A stretch of DNA of 64,000 nucleotides from Spirosoma endophyticum. GTDB taxonomy: Bacteria > Bacteroidota > Bacteroidia > Cytophagales > Spirosomataceae. The stretch is taken from the NCBI RefSeq assembly GCF_900112365.1, contig NZ_FOLQ01000001.1:868001-932000 (forward strand). Direction: 5' to 3'. The notes beneath the pieces are model-generated. The model did not search any database. It saw only the letters and a program-made list of their open reading frames with translations, and was not told the DNA's origin. Made by a program: the position numbers and the translations under genes. Each line of letters begins with the position of its first letter. Position 1 is the stretch's first letter. Positions 1-8,876 of this stretch are shown here, piece by piece.

Positions 1-1499
1 GCTTCTCTGTTCAGGCCCAGAAAAACGTGCTGCTGGACCAGTCGTTCTGGCAAGCTAAGCCGGAGGTGAGCCAGGTCAAAGCGGAAGTCGAGAAAGGGAA
101 CAGCCCGTCGCAGTTCAATCCAATGAGTTTTGATCCCGTTGTGATGGCGATCAATGCCCAGGCACCCACCGAGACGATCACGTATCTGTTGGCGCAACCC
201 GGAAACGACGTCAACAAAGTGACTCACGACAGCCGTACCTATCTGCACTGGGCCGCCAACCGGGGAAATGTGGAGATTATGGAAGCGCTGATTGCCAAAG
301 GGGCCAAAACAACGGTTGAGGATAGCCACGGTATGACGCCCCTGAACTTTGCGGCAGCGGGCGGACAGTCGAATACGAAAGTTTTTGATCTCTGCTTAGC
401 CAATGGGGCTAACCTCAAGAAAGATCTCAACCACGACGGGGCCAATGCGCTGCTGGTTGCAGTTGCCAACGACAAGGATCTGAAACTAACCGATTATTTT
501 ACCTCAAAAGGGCTGGATCTGAAAAGTACAGATGCCGCGGGGAACAACGCCTTTAGTTATGCCGCCAGAAGTGGTAATATCGACGTACTGAAAGCACTCC
601 AGCAACGTGGAGTACCAGTAAACGGCAATGCGCTGATCATGGCCAGCCAGGGCGGACGCCGGGGGGCGAATACCATTGAGGTGTTCCAGTATCTGGAGAG
701 TCTGGGTATCAAACCAACCGTGACCAACAAGGCTGGAGAAAACGTCCTGCACGCCCTTGTCCGCAGACCCAAACAGAATGAAATCATCCAGCATTTTCTG
801 GATAAAGGAGTCGACATCAATCAGGCTGATGAGGAAGGCAATACGGTGTTCATGAACGCAGCCGCATCGAATCGCGACGTTACGGTGCTGGACATGCTGA
901 TGCCGAAGGTAAAAAATATCAATCAGGCCAACCAGAAAGGCGCAACAGCGCTGGCGATGGCCGTACGTGGCAATTCGCCCGAGGTAGTAAGTTACTTGCT
1001 GACTAAAGGGGCCGACGTTACGGTAACCGACAACAACGGCGATAACCTGGCCGCTTACCTGGTGTTGGCCAACAACGCACCCAATGGTCCCCGACCCGAA
1101 GGCGGTCCTCGCCCGGACGGTGGACAGCGGCCAGAGGGTGGCCCACGAACCGATGACTTTACGGCGAAATTGAACCTGCTTCAGGAAAAAGGGCTCGATG
1201 TCAAGGCTCCCCAGAAGAATGGGAATACGTTGTATCACCTGGCGGTTGCCAAGAATGACCTGGCGCTGGTGAAACGGCTGGAGCCCCTCCAGATCGACGT
1301 AAACGCCCGTAACAAAGAGGGAATCACCGCGCTGCACAAAGCGGCTATGGTGTCCAAAGACGATGCCATGCTGAAATACCTGCTATCGATCGGGGCTAAA
1401 AAAGATATTCCCACCAGCTTTAAAGAAACTGCTTTCGACCTGGCCAGCGAGAACGAATCGCTGTCTAAAAGCAACATATCCGTTAACTTTCTGAAATAA
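1..1499 (+). CDS. Exported ankyrin-repeat protein (5' end outside window)
   Basis: The open frame runs in from the left edge. The first visible residues, FSVQAQ followed by KNVLL, look like the end of a signal peptide and its cleavage site, so only the start codon and most of the leader are missing; a GTG at 27 is not the true start. The mature protein is a chain of ankyrin repeats, with units such as TYLHWAANRGNVEIMEALI, TPLNFAAAGG and TALAMAVRGNSPEVVSYLL, broken near residue 355 by a low-complexity linker of PRPEGG-like units. Ankyrin repeats bind proteins; no catalytic domain is visible. It lies 4 bases before the DUF2271 gene and probably shares its transcript, which suggests a periplasmic role next to the redox proteins, but the partner is unknown. 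Confidence 0.85.
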   Translation, partial: FSVQAQKNVLLDQSFWQAKPEVSQVKAEVEKGNSPSQFNPMSFDPVVMAINAQAPTETITYLLAQPGNDVNKVTHDSRTYLHWAANRGNVEIMEALIAKGAKTTVEDSHGMTPLNFAAAGGQSNTKVFDLCLANGANLKKDLNHDGANALLVAVANDKDLKLTDYFTSKGLDLKSTDAAGNNAFSYAARSGNIDVLKALQQRGVPVNGNALIMASQGGRRGANTIEVFQYLESLGIKPTVTNKAGENVLHALVRRPKQNEIIQHFLDKGVDINQADEEGNTVFMNAAASNRDVTVLDMLMPKVKNINQANQKGATALAMAVRGNSPEVVSYLLTKGADVTVTDNNGDNLAAYLVLANNAPNGPRPEGGPRPDGGQRPEGGPRTDDFTAKLNLLQEKGLDVKAPQKNGNTLYHLAVAKNDLALVKRLEPLQIDVNARNKEGITALHKAAMVSKDDAMLKYLLSIGAKKDIPTSFKETAFDLASENESLSKSNISVNFLK

Positions 1500-1503
1500 G
1501 ACT

Positions 1504-2007
1504 ATGTCTTTTTTGCCTAAAAGTGGCTTATTAGTCCTGGCCCTGACCGTCGCCGGATCATCCGCTTCGCTGGCTCAACAACCAGCCACCGCTCAGTATA
1601 AGTGCATGATCCAGATGACCAACTACATGGGTGAAAAAGCGTATATCGCCGTTTCACTCATGAACGGAAAAGGGGCCTACGAGAAAACCCTGTATGTGCT
1701 CGGCTCCGACAAAAAATGGTATCCGGATGTAAAAACATGGTACAAGGCACTGGGCAAAAAAACGCCCAACATCAGCGCCATCAGTGGAGCGTCGGTGGCG
1801 GGCGGAGATCGTAGCGTTATCGTGCTGGAAATCGACAACTCGAAACTCAATAAGGATTACAAACTACGGTTCGAAAGTGCCGTGGAGGACAAGGAAGATC
1901 ACGCGAAAGACCTTGAAATTCCGCTGACGACGGAAGCCCTCTCCGCCAAAAGCGAGGGTACAGGCTACATCCGCTACGTACGCTTTAGCCCCAACACCAG
2001 CAACTGA
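1504..2007 (+). CDS. DUF2271 periplasmic protein, probable ApbE flavinylation target
   Basis: A 167-residue protein with a clear signal peptide ending near SLAQQ. The rest matches the DUF2271 pattern of small beta-rich periplasmic proteins. Residues 94-97 read SGAS inside ISAISGASVAGG, where this family normally carries an SGAT-type motif. In ApbE substrates that motif receives FMN covalently on the Ser/Thr. The gene follows the ankyrin gene by 4 bases and is followed by the PepSY reductase. An ApbE transferase lies about 5 kb away on the other strand. I infer that it is a covalent flavoprotein carrying electrons on the periplasmic side. The family call is fairly firm; the flavinylation is inference from the motif and context. 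Confidence 0.75.
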   Translation: MSFLPKSGLLVLALTVAGSSASLAQQPATAQYKCMIQMTNYMGEKAYIAVSLMNGKGAYEKTLYVLGSDKKWYPDVKTWYKALGKKTPNISAISGASVAGGDRSVIVLEIDNSKLNKDYKLRFESAVEDKEDHAKDLEIPLTTEALSAKSEGTGYIRYVRFSPNTSN

Positions 2008-2063
2008 GTTGTGTTAACCACGTTGTGCCAACCACGTTGTCCTACTTGACAGGCGTCTGCTTT

Positions 2064-4259
2064 ATGACCATTTCTGTTTGGAGATACAGCCACTTAGCCC
2101 TGGCTGTATCTTCTTTTCTTTTACTGACACTGGCCTCCATAACGGGGATCATTCTGGCTTTTGAACCCATATCGCAGAAACTTCAGCCTTATCGGGTCGA
2201 TAATTTTAGCCAGCTTACCCTTGCCCAGACGCTGCCCGTTCTCAAAAAAAACTACGCTGAAATCAGTGAGTTGAGCGTTGACGCCAACCAGTTTGTACAG
2301 ATCAAGGGAAGCGATGCGGACGGCAAAAACCTGACCGCTTACATCGACCCGCAGACGGGCAAAATGCTGGGTACGCCTGCTCCGCAACATGAATTTTTCC
2401 AGTGGGTCACCGCCCTGCACCGGTCCCTTTTTCTGCACGAAGCCGGTCGGTTCTTCATTGGCCTCACCGCGTTTCTGCTGCTACTGATTACGGTTTCCGG
2501 CACTATGCTGATCATCCAGCGGCAGCGGGGGGTCAAACGGTTCTTTACCCGAATTGTCCGTGACAACTTTGCTCAATATTACCACGTCGTGCTAGGACGG
2601 CTGTCGTTGATTCCCATTTTCGTTATTGCGTTATCGGGTACGTATCTTTCATTAGCCCGCTTCGGCCTGGTTGGTGAGGAGAAAATTACACCTAAAATCG
2701 ACTTCGATGCGATTCAGTCAAAGCCGGAACGAAAACTGACTGACGTTGCGATTTTTAAACAGACAAAGCTGGCGGAGGTACAAAGCATCGAATTCCCATT
2801 TTCGGAAGACGTCGAAGACTACTACACGCTGAAACTCAGAGACCGCGAACTAACGGTCAACCAACTTACGGGCGACATTCTCAGCGAAAACCGATACCCC
2901 ACCGCCGTCCTACTGACCAACCTGAGTCTGGATCTGCACACCGGCCGGGCAAGTAGTATATGGGCCATTATTCTGGCTGTGGCTTCGGGAAATATCCTCT
3001 TTTTCATCTACTCCGGGTTTGCCATTACCTTAAAACGACGGGCTAACCGCACCAAAAACAAGTACTCAGCCGATGAGAGCCAGTTTATTATCTTAGTTGG
3101 ATCAGAGAACGGCAGCACGTTTCGCTTTGCGCAGATTATTCATCAGCAGTTACTCAAACAGGGCGAAAAATCGTTCCTGACTGAGTTTAACAACTACGCC
3201 GTTTTCCCTAAAGCCGAGTATCTGATTGCGTTGACCGCTACGTATGGACTCGGCGATGCGCCGACTAACGCCAAACGGTTTGACAGCCTGCTGGAAAAAT
3301 ATCCGCAACCTCAGCCGATACGCTATTCAGTCATTGGCTTCGGATCACACGCCTATCCCGATTTTTGCAAGTTTGCGTTTGAGGCCAATCAGTTGCTTTC
3401 CCGGCAGCCCTGGGCAGTTCCGCTGGTCGATATTCACACCGTCAATGATCGATCGCCAGATGAGTTCGGTTTGTGGGCTGAAGCCTGGTCGCAGCAAACT
3501 GATTTACCGATGCCCGTTTCGTCGGACTTGCTAAAAGTCCCGGCTCCCAAACTTGACACCCTAACCGTAACCGATAACACCCGCACTACACAACCCGATG
3601 GTACGTTTCTTGTCCGCTTGCAGACCAAACGCAGAAACGGCGTTACATCAGGCGATTTACTGGCCATTTATCCGGCCAATGATCACCGCGAACGGCTGTA
3701 TTCGATTGGCGTATTGAACAAAGAACTTCAACTCAGTGTGCGGCTGCACCCAAACGGTCTGGGATCTAGTTTTTTACACGAGTTAACGCCCGGCGAAACG
3801 ATTCGGGCCCGAATCGTTAGCAACGATCATTTCCATTTCCCGAAAAAAGCCCCGGTTGTCGTGATGATTGCCAATGGCACGGGTATCGCTCCGTTTCTGG
3901 GAATGATCAGCCAGAATAAACAGCAAATACCCTGTCATTTGTACTGTGGTTTCCGGCAAAGCACGTCGTTCGACGTCTACCGGGATTTCCTGCAAGAAAG
4001 CCAGTCGGCTCAAAAACTTACGAATCTTCACATTGCCTATTCGCGGGAAGGCGAGAAACAATACGTTACGGACCTACTCACCTACGACGCCGATTTCATC
4101 ACTAATACGTTGATGATGAAAGGAATACTGATGATCTGCGGTTCGCTGGCGATGCAGAAAGATGTTATTGACCTGCTTGAAACGATCTGCCAGACGAAAC
4201 TGGGCCAGTCCGTCAGCCATTACCAGTCGCACAGCCAGATACTGATGGACTGCTATTAG
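2064..4259 (+). CDS. PepSY membrane / flavodoxin / NAD(P)H reductase fusion
   Basis: About 731 residues from the ATG at 2064; a GTG at 2025 in the same frame would add 13 residues with no hydrophobic leader. The N-terminal third is a PepSY-TM region with membrane helices near residues 7-35, 125-150, 175-200 and 300-320. From about 339 a flavodoxin domain begins (LVGSENGSTFRFAQ), followed from about 490 by a ferredoxin-reductase-like FAD/NAD(P) module with RLYSIG near 543 and ANGTGIAPF near 600. The protein should pass electrons from cytoplasmic NAD(P)H through FAD and FMN to heme or flavin acceptors across the membrane, as in PepSY-type ferric or flavin reductases. It follows the DUF2271 gene and is probably its electron donor. 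Fusion of all three modules is common in Bacteroidota. Confidence 0.85.
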   Translation: MTISVWRYSHLALAVSSFLLLTLASITGIILAFEPISQKLQPYRVDNFSQLTLAQTLPVLKKNYAEISELSVDANQFVQIKGSDADGKNLTAYIDPQTGKMLGTPAPQHEFFQWVTALHRSLFLHEAGRFFIGLTAFLLLLITVSGTMLIIQRQRGVKRFFTRIVRDNFAQYYHVVLGRLSLIPIFVIALSGTYLSLARFGLVGEEKITPKIDFDAIQSKPERKLTDVAIFKQTKLAEVQSIEFPFSEDVEDYYTLKLRDRELTVNQLTGDILSENRYPTAVLLTNLSLDLHTGRASSIWAIILAVASGNILFFIYSGFAITLKRRANRTKNKYSADESQFIILVGSENGSTFRFAQIIHQQLLKQGEKSFLTEFNNYAVFPKAEYLIALTATYGLGDAPTNAKRFDSLLEKYPQPQPIRYSVIGFGSHAYPDFCKFAFEANQLLSRQPWAVPLVDIHTVNDRSPDEFGLWAEAWSQQTDLPMPVSSDLLKVPAPKLDTLTVTDNTRTTQPDGTFLVRLQTKRRNGVTSGDLLAIYPANDHRERLYSIGVLNKELQLSVRLHPNGLGSSFLHELTPGETIRARIVSNDHFHFPKKAPVVVMIANGTGIAPFLGMISQNKQQIPCHLYCGFRQSTSFDVYRDFLQESQSAQKLTNLHIAYSREGEKQYVTDLLTYDADFITNTLMMKGILMICGSLAMQKDVIDLLETICQTKLGQSVSHYQSHSQILMDCY

Positions 4260-4301
4260 GATGGTTTACAACAGAAGGTGTAGAAGGTTGACCATCATTC
4301 T

Positions 4302-4838
4302 TTAGTCCATAAGCTGATTCACCTGCCTGACAAACTGCCAAAGCACCAGTCCTGTAAGCAGGAAATAGGACAGGATTACAAACCATACATACCGCAACGC
4401 CAGTATCTCAATCGTAAAGAGCAATAACAATAGACTCAGGAACACAAACAGTAACGAACGCATAAAGACTGATGAAGTCAGGCGTTTAATTGCGTCGTAA
4501 CGTTGCTGATTGGTGCGGATGTTTTGCAGATCAAAGCGGAATTCATTCAGCGCTTCGTGCAGCCGGTTCTGCTGAATTACCTCAGCCAGCAAATCGACCG
4601 CGTTCATAGTCCGGTTATACACTTTTTCAAGGAGGTGATACTCATCACCCTTGATGTACTCATTCAGTGTCTTGCCAGTGCTGTCTTTCTTTTCCAGCAT
4701 AAATCCCTTCAAGAACCCGATTTCGCTGCTGATCGTCTGAAGGCGGAAGGTCGAGAAAGCACCAATGATACCCGTGAGTGTGGCTACGATGGTCGCCACG
4801 GTGGCAAACAAAAGTTCCAGTACGTCGGCAGTAGGCAT
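4302..4838 (-). CDS. Unknown membrane protein with coiled linker
   Basis: A 178-residue protein not assigned to a named family. There is one hydrophobic helix at residues 8-28, a charged, probably helical middle of about 100 residues (EYHLLEKVYNRTMNAVDLLAEVIQQ), and two more helices at about 127-147 and 150-170. This is the shape of a small membrane protein with a cytoplasmic helical hairpin. It starts 4 bases after the stop of the NAD(P)-binding protein gene, so it is likely the last gene of the operon that begins with the AraC regulator. Function cannot be given from sequence. Confidence 0.7.
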   Translation of the reverse strand: MPTADVLELLFATVATIVATLTGIIGAFSTFRLQTISSEIGFLKGFMLEKKDSTGKTLNEYIKGDEYHLLEKVYNRTMNAVDLLAEVIQQNRLHEALNEFRFDLQNIRTNQQRYDAIKRLTSSVFMRSLLFVFLSLLLLLFTIEILALRYVWFVILSYFLLTGLVLWQFVRQVNQLMD

Positions 4839-4842
4839 AGAC

Positions 4843-5466
4843 TTATTGAGTTGCCAGTCCTACGCGGGTCTGATGATAACGGTTCTGTCTTAGTTCATCC
4901 ACGACAAACCGCGCTACGTTGCCTGCCGTAATTTGCTTTTGTGTTGAGGCCGGGAAATAGATTTCCTGGGCCAGATAAGCGCCATCGGCTTCGCCGTCAA
5001 CAATCATGGTTGGGCAAACAAACAGATAGTCTATATCCAGCGGGGCTACATGGGTGTAGGCTTCCCAATGATCCTCGCGCTGGTGCTTCAGAAACGCCGG
5101 CTGGCCGGGTAAGTCACGGCGCAGGGTATTGTGGTTGTGCAGGGTAAGGCCGGAGCCGCTAATCAGAATCAGCCGTTGCGATTCACGAACTGCTTTGGCC
5201 AGTTGCTTAGCTAGCGGAGCTACCACCTTTGTTGGGTCAGCATAATCGCGATTGCCCACCGATGATATAATAATGTCTGCCCCCTGTACGGCATCGCTGA
5301 TTTTTTGCTCATCGCTCAGTTCACCCTGTATCACGGTTACGGTCGGTTCGCTGTAATCAGCCTGGCGGATGTAAACGGATACGGTATGACCCGCCTTCAG
5401 ACTTGCCTTTACCAGGTGCCTGCCCAGGAGGCCTGTAGCGCCGAAAATTAAAATATTTTTGCTCAT
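4843..5466 (-). CDS. NmrA-like NAD(P)-binding oxidoreductase or sensor
   Basis: 207 residues with an N-terminal Rossmann glycine motif ILIFGATGLLGRHLV and the short atypical-SDR fold of the NAD(P)H-binding/NmrA group. The segment GADIIISSVGNRDY and the ISGSG strand fit the family. These proteins either reduce small carbonyls or act as NADPH sensors; the active residues do not decide which. Its start codon overlaps the stop of the preceding DUF5519-like gene by four bases (ATGA), so the two are translationally coupled. The AraC gene upstream probably controls them. Confidence 0.85.
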   Translation of the reverse strand: MSKNILIFGATGLLGRHLVKASLKAGHTVSVYIRQADYSEPTVTVIQGELSDEQKISDAVQGADIIISSVGNRDYADPTKVVAPLAKQLAKAVRESQRLILISGSGLTLHNHNTLRRDLPGQPAFLKHQREDHWEAYTHVAPLDIDYLFVCPTMIVDGEADGAYLAQEIYFPASTQKQITAGNVARFVVDELRQNRYHQTRVGLATQ

Positions 5467-5891
5467 CTTATTTCGTGTTTGTGATTGCTGATCAGGTTGA
5501 TAATGTCGGCCAGGGGTGTACCGGTTAGCCGCAGGTAGTTCAGGTGAAAGAGCCAGATGGCATGCCGGGCTGTTTCGGCCGACTGGATGTGGTAAAGCAC
5601 CCAGCCTTCGTATTCTCCGCCGAAGGGGAAACGCTGCGCCAGTCCTGCTTCTACGAGTGGCTTACGCAGTTCATTGATGGTAGCCAGGTGCACATCACCG
5701 TTTAAATGAATGTGTCCAAGCTCCTCCTGACCCACGTAGAAGTCGGCCCCATCTACTAGTGCGGTGTCGTACAAGTCCCAGTGGGCAGCTGCGGTGAGGC
5801 CACCCCAGGTTTGCAGGGCGTCAGATACGGTTTGTATAGGGAGGGCAAATGGGGGTGGCGGACTAATTGGGCCTTTTTCTTCCAGTGTCAT
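5463..5891 (-). CDS. Luciferase-domain (DUF5519) protein
   Basis: The chosen ATG gives about 142 residues; an in-frame ATG at 5936 would add 15 residues of unconvincing leader. The core GQEELGHIHLNGDVHLATI, followed by LRKPLVEAGLAQRFPF and a C-terminal WLFHLNYLRLTG, is the pattern of the small domain called luciferase domain/DUF5519 in Bacteroidota and Actinobacteria. The biochemical role of this domain is not known, and the name does not imply light emission. It is coupled by a 4-base overlap to the downstream NAD(P)-binding protein. Confidence 0.75.
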   Translation of the reverse strand: MTLEEKGPISPPPPFALPIQTVSDALQTWGGLTAAAHWDLYDTALVDGADFYVGQEELGHIHLNGDVHLATINELRKPLVEAGLAQRFPFGGEYEGWVLYHIQSAETARHAIWLFHLNYLRLTGTPLADIINLISNHKHEIR

Positions 5892-5962
5892 AAACAATAG
5901 ATGTTTGATGATGCAAAACTGCCCATAGTCCGCCATCTATTGCAGGAAGAATGCCGCCTTTT

Positions 5963-6838
5963 TCAGGACAAATCCTGCATCTGCCGACGAAAGTGCAGTG
6001 GCGTTACTTTAGTCTCTTGCTTAAAGACCCTGGCGAAGTAGGCGGGGTCGTCCCAGCCCAGCGCACTGGCAACTTCAGCAATACTCGTATCGGTAAAGGA
6101 AAGCAATTGTTTAGCCTCAAGCACCAGGCGCTGCCGGATGACGGCGCTCGCGGGAATACCCGTAACGGCCTTCACTAGTTTATTCAGGTGGTCGGGCGTT
6201 ACGTGCAGGCGATCAGCGTAGTACGATACGGTGTGATGGTTGCCAAGCTCAGCGGCCAGCAACGTATAAAAACGCTTATAAAGCACGATCTGGGCGGGTG
6301 CCGGAGTAGACTTATTCCGGCTGACGTAGCGCTGCACGGTCAGTAGGAAAACATTCAGTAACGAGGCCAGCATGGCTCTCGACGGCTCGTAACGGTGGTA
6401 CTCCGTATGCAATAGTTGTAGTAATAGCTGGACTTCTCCGGCCTCTTCGCCCGTTAGGTGCAGGTAAGGATTTGAATGCACATCATCCAGGTAACTCAGT
6501 TCAAAGAGCTTGTTTTTGTCGGGCTGATAGTGAAGGAAAAAAGCTTCGGTGAACAGTAACGAAAAGCCCGCGATGTCTTCCGTTTCCTGCCATTGGTGCA
6601 GTTGCCCCGGCGAAATCAAAAACAGGCTATTGGGTTTGATATGGTAGTCGACGTAGTCAATTTTCTGGCGGGAGTAACCGTCTGTGATAAACATGACTTC
6701 ATAAAAAGCATGCTTATGTGGGAAGACGAGGTGTTCCGGATCGTCCATTTCCTCGTAGCGGCTGATGTCAAAATCGCCACGGTCCCGCGGCTTTAAAAAA
6801 TCGTGGATGTGGTAGGTAGGAAATAGCTTGGGTTCCAA
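5963..6838 (-). CDS. AraC family regulator with cupin sensor
   Basis: 291 residues. An N-terminal cupin-like sensing domain contains FPHKHAFYEVMFITDG and ISPGQLHQWQ. The C-terminal pair of helix-turn-helix motifs (YYADRLHVTPDHLNKLVKAVTG and SIAEVASALGWDDPAYFARVFK) is a standard AraC DNA-binding domain. It is the first gene of a same-strand run with the DUF5519-like, NmrA-like and membrane genes, and probably regulates them or itself. The inducer is unknown. ApbE lies just upstream on the same strand with only about 36 bases between, so read-through from apbE is possible. Confidence 0.9.
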   Translation of the reverse strand: MEPKLFPTYHIHDFLKPRDRGDFDISRYEEMDDPEHLVFPHKHAFYEVMFITDGYSRQKIDYVDYHIKPNSLFLISPGQLHQWQETEDIAGFSLLFTEAFFLHYQPDKNKLFELSYLDDVHSNPYLHLTGEEAGEVQLLLQLLHTEYHRYEPSRAMLASLLNVFLLTVQRYVSRNKSTPAPAQIVLYKRFYTLLAAELGNHHTVSYYADRLHVTPDHLNKLVKAVTGIPASAVIRQRLVLEAKQLLSFTDTSIAEVASALGWDDPAYFARVFKQETKVTPLHFRRQMQDLS

Positions 6839-6874
6839 GGATCTGTTTTGGAAAAAAGGTGTGTTTTTGTAGAA

Positions 6875-7861
6875 TTACAAACTATGCATTTTCAGACCCA
6901 GGCGGGGAGAGGAGAAAATCTGCCCCTCGTCGGTAATCAGGATGTACGTGTATTGCGGGTATTTTTTGATCAGTTTCAATCCGGCCTCTTTGCCCAGCAC
7001 CATCAGCGACGTACTGAACCCGTTAGCCACTTCGGCGCTGGGGCCAAAAACCGTTACGCTGCTCACGCCAGTGGCTGGATAGCCGGTGCTGGGGTTGATG
7101 ATGTGGGCGTAGCGCTTACCATTAAATACCACGAATTTTTCGTAACTCCCGGAGGTCACTACGGCACTCTGTCGTAATGGGACAACGGCGAAAACGGTGT
7201 CGTTACGTAGTGGATTGGTGATGCCAATGGCCCAGGGACTCCCGTCGGGTTGTTTGCCCCAGGTACTCATATCGCCCGATCCGTTGACGATACCAGCTTT
7301 GATGCCTCTGGCCAGCATCATATCGCGGCAGCGATCGGCAGCATATCCTTCGCCTAGCGCACCAAAGCCAATCTTCATGCCTTTTCTCTCCAGAAAAATG
7401 GTGGATTTCTCCTTATCTAGTATGATATGCTGATACCCCACCTTCTCCACCGATTTCCTGACTGCTTCCGGACTGGGCATTTCCGTCATGGAGCCGTCGA
7501 ATTTCCAGATCCGGTCCATCGCAGCAAAACTTATATCGAACGCTCCGTTTGTGATTTTGGAGAACTGAAGCGCCCGCTCCGTTAAGGCAAACACTTCGGG
7601 GTCTACCCGAACCGGACCGACCCCCGAATTTTTATTGACCCGCGAAATTTGCGAATCAGCTCTCCAGTCAGAGATTAAATTCTCGATCCGCGTAACCTCG
7701 GCAATCACCGTGTCGATATTTCGTTCGGCGGTCAGTGAATCGGCGGCTACGATGGTGATATCAAACCGACTGCCCATTAATTTGACGGTTCTTTTTCGCA
7801 ACACTTGGGCCGTAGTACTGAACCCCGATAAAATAAGTAACAGCAGAACTGTAGTTTTCAT
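6875..7861 (-). CDS. apbE: FAD:protein FMN transferase (ApbE)
   Basis: 328 residues with an N-terminal signal peptide ending near FSTTAQ. ApbE enzymes use FAD to attach FMN covalently to Ser/Thr in SGA(T/S) motifs of exported redox proteins. Family hallmarks seen: LMGSRFDITI, ISDWRADSQISRVN, GFGALGEGYAAD, VNGSGDMSTWG and HIINPSTGYPA. The C-terminal metal-binding motif, usually A-D-A-x-x-T, reads ANGFSTS here, with Asn for the usual Asp; I believe similar Asn variants occur in Bacteroidota but cannot check. The likely local substrate is the DUF2271 protein encoded about 5 kb to the left. Strong family call. Confidence 0.93.
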   Translation of the reverse strand: MKTTVLLLLILSGFSTTAQVLRKRTVKLMGSRFDITIVAADSLTAERNIDTVIAEVTRIENLISDWRADSQISRVNKNSGVGPVRVDPEVFALTERALQFSKITNGAFDISFAAMDRIWKFDGSMTEMPSPEAVRKSVEKVGYQHIILDKEKSTIFLERKGMKIGFGALGEGYAADRCRDMMLARGIKAGIVNGSGDMSTWGKQPDGSPWAIGITNPLRNDTVFAVVPLRQSAVVTSGSYEKFVVFNGKRYAHIINPSTGYPATGVSSVTVFGPSAEVANGFSTSLMVLGKEAGLKLIKKYPQYTYILITDEGQIFSSPRLGLKMHSL

Positions 7862-8120
7862 GCAACAAAAATCGAACGTATTCGCATTGATAACGACGAA
7901 TGATCGTGAAAAAAGCAGGTGTAATCGCGCAAAGTCTACTTAACAGGTCCTTACCTTGTTGTATTAACGATCAACTCCGTTGCATTCTTAAGAAGCTATC
8001 TTGAGTAATCGGGTGAATTGGTTATTCGCCGATGCGACTACATCCCTGTTTTGTAACTCAGGCTACATAGTATACGGTTTAGGCTAATTTTTGCTTAACG
8101 CGTTGGCCGAGCTTTGTCGG

Positions 8121-8861
8121 ATGAAAAATAACATTGAAGGAAAAGTAGTCGCTATAACGGGTGCCAGCAGCGGAATTGGCGAAGCGACAGCCGTTATGCT
8201 TGCCGCACAAGGTGCTAAAGTCGTATTAGCCGCCAGGCGATCAAACCGGTTGAAAGCATTGACCGACCGGATCAAAGCAGCCGGTGGTGAAGCCGTATTC
8301 GTAGTCATTGACATTAAACTACGCAATGATTTGGTTCGGTTGGTTGATTTGGCTTGCCAGACTTACGGACGTTTAGATGTAATCGTCAATAACGCAGGTA
8401 TCAGTCGACTATCGAGGATGGATGATTTGCAGGTGGAGGAGTGGGATGAAATGATCGACGTCAATCTCAAAGGAACTTTGTATGGCATTGCCGCTGCTTT
8501 GCCGGTTTTTAAAAGGCAGGGCTCAGGTCATGTCATCAATATACTATCGACATCCGGCATCAAGATAGTTCCCCTGCAAGGAGTATACGCAGGCACTAAG
8601 AACGCAGTTCGTACCCTCACAGAGGCCTTGCGGCAGGAATCGGGCGGGGCTTACCGAGTCACCGGAATCTCGCCGGGTTTTGTCAATACCGAGTTAGCTG
8701 ATCATATAAAGGACGAGGCAGCAAAAACAGCTATCCAGGAAAAAATCGCCAGGATCGCGATCTCACCCGATTCCATTGCGGGCGCTGTGGCTTACGCCAT
8801 TAGTCAGCCAGCCCATGTGGATGTAGGTGATATCGTCATCCGCCCCACTATGCAGGATTAA
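8121..8861 (+). CDS. Short-chain dehydrogenase/reductase
   Basis: 246 residues from the ATG at 8121 (a TTG at 8091 is in frame but adds a leader unlike the family). It is a classical SDR: the cofactor motif ITGASSGIGEATA at residues 10-22, NNAG at about 87, a serine near LSTSG and the YAGTK catalytic Tyr-Lys pair at about 152-156, with SPGFVNTEL after it. It probably uses NADP(H), judging by the Arg residues after the second strand (AARRSNR). The substrate is unknown. An AraC-type regulator follows 15 bases downstream on the same strand and is its most likely regulator. Confidence 0.9.
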   Translation: MKNNIEGKVVAITGASSGIGEATAVMLAAQGAKVVLAARRSNRLKALTDRIKAAGGEAVFVVIDIKLRNDLVRLVDLACQTYGRLDVIVNNAGISRLSRMDDLQVEEWDEMIDVNLKGTLYGIAAALPVFKRQGSGHVINILSTSGIKIVPLQGVYAGTKNAVRTLTEALRQESGGAYRVTGISPGFVNTELADHIKDEAAKTAIQEKIARIAISPDSIAGAVAYAISQPAHVDVGDIVIRPTMQD

Positions 8862-8876
8862 TCTTAACTTCATCCC

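Noticed and set aside
504-1337. Long minus-strand frame opposite the ankyrin gene
   Set aside because: It mirrors the codon bias of the plus-strand repeats and has no domain; the ankyrin frame explains the region.
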